Assembly: GCA_030998225.1 (NCBI GenBank)
Contig: JAPYXD010000704.1
Coordinates: 1,054,001-1,118,000, forward strand
Direction of reading: 5' to 3'
DNA from: Diplolepis rosae
Taxonomy: Eukaryota; Arthropoda; Insecta; Hymenoptera; Diplolepididae
DNA: 64,000 nucleotides
The notes below the pieces were generated by a model, which saw only the letters and a program-made list of their open reading frames with translations, was not told the origin of the DNA and did no database searches. The translations under genes and the position numbers were made by a program. Below, piece after piece: positions 1 to 8,705 of the stretch. Position 1 is the first letter of the stretch, and every line of letters starts with the position of its first letter.

Positions 1-83
1 TAGTAGGACTCTATGATTTTTGGGCTCTTCAAATATGTCCATAAAGATTTTTGGGTTCCAACCCTTAACACCGAAATGCACCA

Positions 84-99
84 CTACATGGCCATGTAG
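84..99. repeat. 16-bp perfect palindrome, first copy of one per monomer
   Basis: CTACATGGCCATGTAG is its own reverse complement. It occurs once in nearly every monomer, about 440 times in the window, at 143-bp steps. The flanks (CACC before, AGAC or ACAC after) are not symmetric, so 16 bp is the full dyad. It contains an MscI/HaeIII centre (TGGCCA) and two CATG sites. The dyad could form a small cruciform or be bound by a dimeric protein; neither is shown by the sequence. It also places ATG GCC ATG TAG on both strands of each copy. Confidence 0.95.
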
Positions 100-944
100 A
101 GACGACTTTGACTAAAATTCATCTTTTTGCCACAGGTATGTTCTCGAGTGACACTCTGTTTTTTGGGCTCTCCGAAAATACCCATATCGATTATTGGGCT
201 ACAACCCTTAAGACCGAAATGCACCCCTACATGGCCATGTAGAGACGACTATCACTAAAATTCATCTTTTTGCAAAAATTTGTTTTCGACGAAGACTCTA
301 TGATTTTTGGGCTCTCCAAAAATACCCATATCGATTATTGGTCTCCAACCCTTAACACCGAAATGCACCTCTACATGGCCATGTAGAGACGACTTTGACT
401 AAAATTCATCTTTTTGCAAAATTTATGGTCTGGAAAGACTCTATGATTTTTGGGCTCTTCAAAAATTCCCATATTGATTTTTGGGCTCAAACCCTTAACC
501 ACTATATGCACCCCTACATGGCCATGTAGACACGACTTTGACTAAAATTCATCTTTTTGCAAACTTTATGGTCTAGCAGGACTGTATGATTTTTGGGCTC
601 TTCAAATATGTCCATATCGATTTTTGGGCTCCAACCCTTAACACCGAAATGCACCCCTACATGGCCATGTAGAGACGACTTTGACTAAAATTCATCTTTT
701 TGCAAAATTTATGGTCTGGAAAGACTCTATGATTTTTGGGCTCTCCGAAAATACCCATATCGATTATTGGGCTACAACCCTTAACACCGAAATGCACCCC
801 TACATGGCCATGTAGACACGACTTTGACTAAAATTCAACTTTTTTAAAACTTTATGGTCTAGTAGGACTCTATGATTTTTGGGCTCTTCAAATATGTCTA
901 TACACATTTTCGGGCTCCAACCCTTAACACCGAAATGCACCCCT

Positions 945-1087
945 ACATGGCCATGTAGAGACGACTATCACTAAAATTCATCTTTTTTAAAACATTATGG
1001 TACAGGAAGACTCTATGATTTTTGGGCTCTTCAAATATGTCCATATGGATTTTTGGGCTCCAACCCTTAACCACGAAATGCACCCCT
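945..1087 (+). repeat. Representative monomer, type A (GTACAGGAAG, CATATGGATTTTT)
   Basis: Type A begins with AGAGACGACTATCACT after the palindrome, then TTTTTTAAAACATTATGG, GTACAGGAAG, TTCAAATATGTCC, ATATGGATTTTTGGG and CCCTTAACCACG. It recurs more than 20 times, mostly as the middle of an ordered trio S-A-K (for example near 3960, 6530, 11150, 14990, 20150, 23710, 27540, 35400, 38990, 43270 and 56130). Confidence 0.85.
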
Positions 1088-1231
1088 ACATGGCCATGTA
1101 GAGACGACTTTGACTAAAATTCATCTTTTTTAAAAATTTATTTTCGAGGAAGACTCTATGATTTTTGGGATCTCCAAAAATACCCATATCGCTTATTCGT
1201 CCCCAAACCCTAAACACCGAAATGCACCCCT
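1088..1231 (+). repeat. Representative monomer, type K (TTTTCTAGGAAG, CCAAAAATACCC)
   Basis: Type K carries TTTTTTAAAAATTTATTTTC, AGGAAGACTC, CTCTCCAAAAATACCC and, in most copies, TATTGGTCTCC followed by GCACCTCTACATGG. It closes the S-A-K trio. This particular copy is diverged (CGCTTATTCGTCCCC) and one base longer than the norm. Several later copies lack two bases, reading AGGAAGACTATG (for example near 8298, 26888, 36468, 44618, 46328, 52188 and 55758). Confidence 0.85.
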
Positions 1232-1560
1232 ACATGGCCATGTAGAGACGACTTTGACTAAAATTCATCTTTTTGCAAAATTTATGGTCTGGAAAGACTC
1301 TACGATTTTTGGGCTCTCCGAAAATACCCATATCGATTATTGGGCTACAACCCTTAACACCGAAATGCACCCCTACATGGCCATGTAGACACGACTTTGA
1401 CTAAAATTCATCTTTTTGCAAACTTTATGGTCTAGTAGGACTCTATGATTTTTGGGCTCTCCAAAAATACCCATATCGATGATTGGGCTACAACCCTTAA
1501 CACCGAAATGCACCCCTACATGGCCATGTATATACGACTTTGACTAAAATTCATCTTTTT

Positions 1561-1620
1561 CTCTATACTTTATCTCTATATTTTACTTTTTCTCTATATT
1601 TTTCTTTTTTTCTCTATACA
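1561..1620 (+). repeat. G-free CT/TA-rich cassette, copy 1
   Basis: Sixty bases made of CTCTATA and T-run motifs, with no G and 49 of 60 pyrimidines, replace the 60 bases that run from GCAAACTTTATGG to TCTATACA in a type S monomer. The palindromes on either side (1518 and 1661) stay 143 bp apart. With its flanks the G-free run extends from 1543 to 1627 (85 nt). The preceding palindrome is followed by TATACG, unlike the other copies. Confidence 0.92.
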
Positions 1621-1660
1621 CATTTTCGGGCTCCAACCCTTAACACCGAAATGCACCCCT

Positions 1661-1803
1661 ACATGGCCATGTAGAGACGACTTTGACTAAAATTCATCTT
1701 TTTGCAAAATTTATGGTCTGGAAAGACTCTATGATTTTTGGGCTCTCCGAAAATACCCATATCGATTATTGGGCTACAACCCTTAACACCGAAATGCACC
1801 CCT
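1661..1803 (+). repeat. Representative monomer, type G (GTCTGGAAAG)
   Basis: This 143-bp copy shows the commonest variant of the array. After the palindrome it reads AGAGACGAC, then GCAAAATTTATGG, GTCTGGAAAG, CTCTCCGAAAATACCC, ATCGATTATTGGGCTAC and CCCTTAACACCG. Type G often alternates with GTCTAGTAGG copies, and the AGAGAC following the palindrome usually predicts the GTCTGGAAAG that comes 40-50 bp later. Confidence 0.9.
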
Positions 1804-1946
1804 ACATGGCCATGTAGACACGACTTTGACTAAAATTCATCTTTTTGCAAACTTTATAGTCTAGTAGGACTGTATGATTTTTGGGCTCTTCAAATATGTC
1901 CATATTGATTTTTGGGCTCCAACCCTTAACACCGAAATGCACCCCT
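1804..1946 (+). repeat. Representative monomer, type T (GTCTAGTAGG, TTCAAATATGTCC)
   Basis: This copy has AGACACGAC after the palindrome, GCAAACTTTAT, GTCTAGTAGG, ACTGTATG, TTCAAATATGTCC and GATTTTTGGGCTCC. Here the 13-base string GATTTTTGGGCTC occurs twice inside one monomer, 31 bp apart. Type T typically sits between two type G copies. Confidence 0.88.
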
Positions 1947-2089
1947 ACATGGCCATGTAGAGACGACTTTGACTAAAATTCATCTTTTTGCAAAATTTAT
2001 GGTCTGGAAAGACTCTATGATTTTTGGGCTCTCCGAAAATACCCATATCGATTATTGGGCTACAACCCTTAACACCGAAATGCACCCCT

Positions 2090-2232
2090 ACATGGCCATG
2101 TAGACACGACTTTGACTAAAATTCATCTTTTTGCAAACTTTATGGTCTAGTAGGACTCTATGATTTTTGGGCTCTTCAAATATGTCTATACACATTTTCG
2201 GGCTCCAACCCTTAACACCGAAATGCACCCCT
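2090..2232 (+). repeat. Representative monomer, type S (TCTATACACATTTTCGGG)
   Basis: Type S carries TTCAAATATG followed by TCTATACACATTTTCGGG. The same TCTATACACATTTTCGGG ends every G-free cassette, so type S is the likely parent of the cassette copies. It is usually followed either by the GGATCC copy (as here) or by the AGACGACTATCACT / GTACAGGAAG copy. Confidence 0.88.
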
Positions 2233-2375
2233 ACATGGCCATGTAGACACGACTTTGACTAAAATTCATCTTTTTGCAAACTTTATGGTCTAGTAGGACT
2301 CTGTGATTTTTGGGCTCTCCGAAAATACCCATATCGATTTTTGGGATCCAACCGTTATCACCGAAATGCACCCCT
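2233..2375 (+). repeat. Representative monomer, type B (GGATCCAACCGTTATCACC)
   Basis: This variant links CTCTGTGATT with TTTTGGGATCCAACCGTTATC some 35-40 bp downstream. The GGATCC (BamHI site) lies at 2344 here and at 18 other places: 5347, 7921, 9246, 13822, 16396, 17682, 26100, 29938, 31939, 33941, 36798, 37513, 39658, 41802, 47947, 48662, 51379 and 54949. Nearly all spacings are whole multiples of 143 bp give or take a few bases, and nearly all copies follow type S, so it is a fixed member of the higher-order repeat. Confidence 0.88.
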
Positions 2376-4563
2376 ACATGGCCATGTAGAGACGACTTTG
2401 ACTAAAATTCATCTTTTTTAAAACTTTATAGTCTAGCAGGACTCTATGATTTTTGGGCTCTCCGAAAATACCCATATCGATTATTGGGCTACAACCCTTA
2501 ACACCGAAATGCACCCCTACATGGCCATGTAGACACGACTTTGACTAAAATTCATCTTTTTGCAAACTTTATGGTCTAGTAGGACTCTATGATTTTTGGG
2601 CTCTTCAAATATGTCCATATTGATTTTTGGGCTCCAACCCTTAACACCGAAATGCACCCCTACATGGCCATGTAGAGACGACTTTGACTAAAATTCATCT
2701 TTTTTAAAAATTTGTTTTCGACGAAGACTCTATGATTTTTGGGCTCTCCAAAAATACCCATATCGATTATTGGTCTCCAACCCTTAACACCGAAATGCAC
2801 CTCTACATGGCCATGTAGAGACGACTTTGACTAAAATTCATCTTTTTGCAAACTTTATGGTCTGGAAAGACTCTATGATTTTTGGGCTCTCCGAAAATAC
2901 CCATATCGATTATTGGGCTACAACCCTTAACACCGAAATGCACCCCTACATGGCCATGTAGACACGACTTTGACTAAAATTCATCTTTTTGCAAACTTTA
3001 TGGTCTAGTAGGACTCTATGATTTTTGGGCACTTCAAATATGTCTATACCGATTTTCGGGCTCCAACCCTTAACACCGAAATGCACCCCTACATGGCCAT
3101 GTAGAGACGACTTTGACTAAAATTCATCTTTTTGCAAAATTTATGGTCTGGAAAGACTCTATGATTTTTGGGCTCTCCGAAAATACCCATATCGATTATT
3201 GGGCTACAACCCTTAACACCGAAATGCACCCCTACATGGCCATGTAGACACGACTTTGACTAAAATTCATCTTTTTGCAAACTTTATGGTCTAGTAGGAC
3301 TCTATGATTTTTGGGCTCTCCGAAAATACCCATATCGATTATTGGTCTCCAACCCTTAACACCGAAATGCACCCCTACATGGCCATGTAGAGACGACTTT
3401 GACTAAAATTCATCTTTTTGCAAACTTTATGGTCTGGAAAGACTCTATGATTTTTGGGCTCTCCGAAAATACCCATATCGATTATTGGGCTCCAACCCTT
3501 AACATCGAAATGCACCCCTACATGGCCATGTAGACACGACTTTGACTAAAATTCATCTTTTTGCAAACTTTATGGTCTAGTAGGACTGTATGATTTTTGG
3601 GCTCTTCAAATATGTCCATATTGATTTTTGGGCTCCAACCCTTAACCACGAAATGCACCCCTACATGGCCATGTAGAGACGACTTTGACTAAAATTCATC
3701 TTTTTGCAAAATTTATGGTCTGGAAAGACTCTATGATTTTTGGGCTCTCCGAAAATACCCATATCGATTATTGGGCTACAACCCTTAACACCGAAATGCA
3801 CCCCTACATGGCCATGTAGACACGACTTTGACTAAAATTCATCTTTTTGCAAACTTTATGGTCTAGTAGGACTCTATGATTTTTGGGCTCTTCAAATATG
3901 TCTATACACATTTTCGGGCTCCAACCCTTAACACCGAAATGCACCCCTACATGGCCATGTAGAGACGACTATCACTAAAATTCATCTTTTTTAAAACATT
4001 ATGGTACAGGAAGACTCTATGATTTTTGGGCTCTTCAAATATGTCCATATGGATTTTTGGGCTCCAACCCTTAACCACGAAATGCACCCCTACATGGCCA
4101 TGTAGAGACGACTTTGACTAAAATTCATCTTTTTTAAAAATTTATTTTCTAGGAAGACTCTATGATTTTTGGGCTCTCCAAAAATACCCATATCGATTAT
4201 TGGTCTCCAATCCTTAACACCGAAATGCACCTCTACATGGCCATGTAGAGACGACTTTGACTAAAATTCATCTTTTTGCAAAATTTATGGCCTGGAAAGA
4301 CTCTACGATTTTTGGGCTCTCCGAAAATACCCATATCGATTATTGGGCTACAACCCTTAACACCGAAATGCACCCCTACATGGCCATGTAGACACGACTT
4401 TGACTAAAATTCATCTTTTTGCAAACTTTATGGTCTAGTAGGACTCTATGATTTTTGGGCTCTCCGAAAATACCCATATCGATTACTGGGCTACATCCCT
4501 TAACACCGAAATGCACCCCTACATGGCCATGTAGACACGACTTTGACTAAAATTCATCTTTTT

Positions 4564-4623
4564 CTCTATACTTTATCTCTATATTTTACTTTTTCTCTAT
4601 ATTTTTCTTTTTTTCTCTATACA
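4564..4623 (+). repeat. G-free cassette, copy 2
   Basis: Same 60-base sequence and same position in the monomer as copy 1, exactly 3003 bp downstream. It follows a copy with ATTACTGGGCTACATCC. Confidence 0.92.
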
Positions 4624-7137
4624 CATTTTCGGGCTCCAACCCTTAACACCGAAATGCACCCCTACATGGCCATGTAGAGACGACTTTGACTAAAATTCAT
4701 CTTTTTGCAAAATTTATGGTCTGGAAAGACTCTATGATTTTTGGGCTCTCCGAAAATACCCATATCGATTATTGGGCTACAACCCTTAACACCGATATGC
4801 ACCCCTACATGGCCATGTAGACTCGACTTTGACTAAAATACATCTTTTTGCAAACTTTATTGTCTAGTAGGACTGTATGATTTTTGGGCTCTTCAAATAT
4901 GTCGATAGCGATTTTGGGGCTCCAACCCTTAACGCCGAAATGCACCCCTGCATGGCCATGTAGAGACGACTTTGACTAACATTCGTCTTTTTGCAAACTT
5001 TCTGGTCTGGAGAGGCTCTATGAGTTTTGGGCTCTCCGAAAATACCCATATCGATTATTGGGCTACAACCCTTAATACCGAAATGCACCCCTACATGGCC
5101 ATGTAGACACGACTTTGACTAAAATATATCTTTTTGCAAACTTTATGGTCTAGTAGGACTCTATGATTTTTGGGCTCTTCAAATATGTCTATACACATTT
5201 TCGGGCTCCAACCCTTAACACCGAAATGCACCCCTACATGGCCATGTAGACACGACTTTGACTAAAATTCATCTTTTTGCAAACTTTATGGTCTAGTAGG
5301 ACTCTGTGATTTTTGGGCTCTCCGAAAATACCCATATCGATTTTTGGGATCCAACCGTTATCACCGAAATGCACCCCTACATGGCCATGTAGAGACGACT
5401 TTGACTAAAATTCATCTTTTTTAAAACTTTATGGTCTAGCAGGACTCTATGATTTTTGGGCTCTCCGAAAATACCCATATCGATTATTGGGCTACAACCC
5501 TTAACACCGAAATGCACCCCTACATGGCCATGTAGACACGACTTTGACTAAAATTCATCTTTTTGCAAACTTTATGGTCTAGTAGGACTCTATGATTTTT
5601 GGGCTCTTCAAATATGTCCATATCGATTTTTGGGCTCCAACCCTTAACACCGAAATGCACCCCTACATGGCCATGTAGAGACGACTATCACTAAAATTCA
5701 TCTTTTTAAAAAAATTATGGTACAGGAAGACTCTATGATTTTTGGGCTCTCCGAAAATACCCATATCGATTATTGGGCTACAACCCTTAACACCGAAATG
5801 CACCCCTACATGGCCATGTAGAGACGACTTTGACTAAAATTCATCTTTTTTAAAAATTTATTTTCTAGGAAGACTCTATGATTTTTGGGCTCTCCAAAAA
5901 TACCCATATCGATTATTGGTCTCCAACCCTTAACACCGAAATGCACCTCTACATGGCCATGTAGAGACGACTTTGACTAAAATTCATCTTTTTGCAAACT
6001 TTATGGTCTGGAAAGACTCTATGATTTTTGGGCTCTCCGAAAATAACCATATAGATTATTGGGCTACAACCCTTAACACCGAAATGCACCCCTACATGGC
6101 CATGTAGACACGACTTTGACTAAAATTCATCTTTTTGCAAACTTTATGGTCTAGTAGGACTGTATGAATTTTGGGCTCTTCAAATATGTCCATATCGATT
6201 TTTGGGCTCCAACCCTTAACACCGAAATGCACCCCTACATGGCCATGTAGAGACGACTTTGACTAAAATTCATCTTTTTGCAAAATTTATGGTCTGGAAA
6301 GACTCTATGATTTTTGGGCTCTCCGAAAATACCCATATCGATTATTGGGCTACAACCCTTAACACCGAAATGCACCCCTACATGGCCATGTAGACACGAC
6401 TTTGACTAAAATTCATCTTTTTGCAAACTTTATGGTCTAGTAGGACTCTATGATTTTTGGGCTCTTCAAATATGTCTATACACATTTTCGGGCTCCAACC
6501 CTTAACACCGAAATGCACCCCTACATGGCCATGTAGAGACGACTATCACTAAAATTCATCTTTTTTAAAACATTATGGTACAGGAAGACTCTATGATTTT
6601 TGGGCTCTTCAAATATGTCCATATGGATTTTTGGGCTCCAACCCTTAACCACGAAATGCACCCCTACATGGCCATGTAGAGACGACTTTGACTAAAATTC
6701 ATCTTTTTTAAAAATTTATTTTCTAGGAAGACTCTATGATTTTTGGGCTCTCCAAAAATACCCATATCGATTATTGGGCTACAACCCTTAACACCGAAAT
6801 GAACCTCTACATGGCCATGTAGAGACGACTTTGACTAAAATTCATCTTTTTGCAAAATTTATGGTCTGGAAAGACTCTACGATTTTTGGGCTCTCCGAAA
6901 ATACCCATATCGATTATTGGGCTACAACCCTTAACACCGAAATGCACCCCTACATGGCCATGTAGACACGACTTTGACTAAAATTCATCTTTTTGCAAAC
7001 TTTATGGTCTAGTAGGACTCTATGATTTTTGGGCTCTCCGAGAATACCCATATCGATTACTGGGCTACATCCCTTAACACCGAAATGCACCCCTACATGG
7101 CCATGTAGAGACGACTTTGACTAAAATTCATCTTTTT
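4564..7137 (+). repeat. HOR block 2, 18 monomers
   Basis: The block is exactly 2574 bp (18 x 143). It repeats the order of block 1 at both ends and differs by three monomers inside. The early copies are more diverged than average: GTCGATAGCGATTTTGGGG near 4901, ATTCGTCTTTTTGC near 4981, GGAGAGGCTCTATGAG near 5010 and AATATATC near 5122. It is paralogous to 13039-15613. Confidence 0.85.
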
Positions 7138-7197
7138 CTCTATACTTTATCTCTATATTTTACTTTTTCTCTATATTTTTCTTTTTTTCTCTATACA
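7138..7197 (+). repeat. G-free cassette, copy 3
   Basis: Full 60-base form, 2574 bp after copy 2. The preceding monomer reads CTCCGAGAATACCC, a change also seen just before the cassette at 53166. Confidence 0.92.
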
Positions 7198-8565
7198 CAT
7201 TTTCGGGCTCCAACCCTTAACACCGAAATGCACCCCTACATGGCCATGTAGAGACGACTTTGACTAAAATTCATCTTTTTGCAAAATTTATGGTCTGGAA
7301 AGACTCTATGATTTTTGGGCTCTCCGAAAATACCCATATCGATTATTGGGCTACAACCCTTAACACCGATATGCACCCCTACATGGCCATGTAGACACGA
7401 CTTTGACTAAAATTCATCTTTTTGCAAACTTTATGGTCTAGTAGGACTGTATGATTTTTGGGCTCTTCAAATATGTCCATATCGATTTTTGGGCTCCAAC
7501 CCTTAACACCGAAATGCACCCCTACATGGCCATGTAGAGACGACTTTGACTAAAATTCATCTTTTTGCAAAATTTATGGTCTGGAAAGACTCTATGATTT
7601 TTGGGCTCTCCGAAAATACCCATATCGATTATTGGGCTACAACCCTTAATACCGAAATGCACCCCTACATGGCCATGTAGACACGACTTTGACTAAAATT
7701 CATCTTTTTGCAAACTTTATGGTCTAGTAGGACTCTATGATTTTTGGGCTCTTCAAATATGTCTATACACATTTTCGGGCTCCAACCCTTAACACCGAAA
7801 TGCACCCCTACATGGCCATGTAGACACGACTTTGACTAAAATTCATCTTTTTGCAAACTTTATGGTCTAGTAGGACTCTGTGATTTTTGGGCTCTCCGAA
7901 AATACCCATATCGATTTTTGGGATCCAACCGTTATCACCGAAATGCACCCCTACATGGCCATGTAGAGACGACTTTGACTAAAATTCATCTTTTTTAAAA
8001 CTTTATGGTCTAGTAGGACTCTATGATTTTTGGGCTCTCCGAAAATACCCATATCGATTTTTGGGCTCCAACCCTTAACACCGAAATGCACCCCTACATG
8101 GCCATGTAGACACGACTTTGACTAAAATTCATCTTTTTGCAAACTTTATGGTCTAGTAGGACTCTATGATTTTTGGGCACTTCAAATATGTCTATACCGA
8201 TTTTCGGGCTCCAACCCTTAACACCGAAATGCACCCCTACATGGCCATGTAGAGACGACTTTGACTAAAATTCATCTTTTTTAAAAATTTATTTTCTAGG
8301 AAGACTATGATTTTTGGGCTCTCCAAAAATACCCATATCGATTATTGGTCTCCAACCCTTAACACCGAAATGCACCCCTACATGGCCATGTAGACACGAC
8401 TTTGACTAAAATTCATCTTTTTGCAAACTTTATGGTCTAGTAGGACTCTATGATTTTTGGGCTCTCCAAAAATACCCATATCGATTATTGGGCTACAACC
8501 CTTAACACCGAAATGCACCCCTACATGGCCATGTAGACACGACTTTGACTAAAAATCATCTTTTT
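7138..8565 (+). repeat. HOR block 3, 10 monomers
   Basis: The block is 1428 bp (10 x 143 minus 2). The missing two bases lie in a type K copy reading AGGAAGACTATG near 8298. The order is cassette, G, T, G, S, B, two copies, K, one copy, then the next cassette. It matches 15614-17041 in length, and both have an altered type K copy at the same relative position. Confidence 0.85.
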
Positions 8566-8624
8566 CTCTATACTTTATCTCTATATTTTACTTTTTCTCT
8601 ATATTTTTCTTTTTTCTCTATACA
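8566..8624 (+). repeat. G-free cassette, copy 4 (59-base form)
   Basis: One T is missing from the last T run, as in copies 7 and 12. The sequence just before it is AAAAATCATC rather than AAAATTCATC. A 41-bp truncated monomer follows. Confidence 0.92.
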
Positions 8625-8664
8625 CATTTTCGGGCTCCAACCCTTAACACCGAAATGCACCCCT

Positions 8665-8705
8665 ACATGGCCATGTAGAGACGACTTTGACTAAAATTCA
8701 CCCCT
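8665..8705 (+). repeat. 41-bp truncated monomer
   Basis: Two palindromes lie only 41 bp apart. The text runs from GACTAAAATTCA straight into CCCCTACATGG, so 102 bp of variable and right-hand sequence are missing. What remains is the palindrome and the conserved block after it. The ends share CA (ATTCA|TC and TGCA|CC), consistent with a small-homology deletion. Confidence 0.9.

Larger units (their letters stand above)
1..1560 (+). repeat. Array segment left of the first cassette
   Basis: About eleven monomers without a G-free cassette. The second copy is unusual: at about 131-158 it reads CCACAGGTATGTTCTCGAG and ACACTCTG where other copies have CAAACTTTATGGTCTAG and GACTCTATG, and I do not see this variant elsewhere. 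The stretch from about 850 to 1560 (types S, A, K, G and on) matches 3850 to 4563 closely at an offset of about 3003 bp, so the higher-order repeat continues past the left edge of the window. Confidence 0.85.
1561..4563 (+). repeat. HOR block 1, 21 monomers between cassettes
   Basis: The block is exactly 3003 bp (21 x 143). Its order begins cassette, G, T, G, S, B, a TAGCAGG copy, T, K and G, and ends S, A, K, G and a copy with ATTACTGGGCTACATCC. The GGATCC copy lies 783 bp after the cassette start, the same offset as in blocks 2 and 3. Confidence 0.85.

Noticed and set aside
84..99. Palindrome as a transcription terminator hairpin
   Set aside because: The dyad has no loop and stands in every copy of a non-coding satellite. 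Although a T run follows about 35 bp later, it is not next to the stem.
1205..1215. AAACCCTAAAC, a match to the plant-type telomere repeat
   Set aside because: It is a one-off variant of the ordinary CAACCCTTAACACC of the monomer, in a diverged type K copy, and is not tandem. It is no evidence of a telomere or of a plant.
1561..1620. Cassette as a promoter (TATA-like strings) or as an inserted mobile element
   Set aside because: CTCTATA is part of a simple repeat without other promoter signals, there is no transcript evidence, and the cassette replaces rather than adds sequence, with no target-site duplication or terminal repeats.
1620..1640. CENP-B-box-like motif around TTTTCGGGCTCC
   Set aside because: The TTCG...A..CGGG spacing of the mammalian box is not met on either strand; only short pieces (TTCG, CGGG) overlap.
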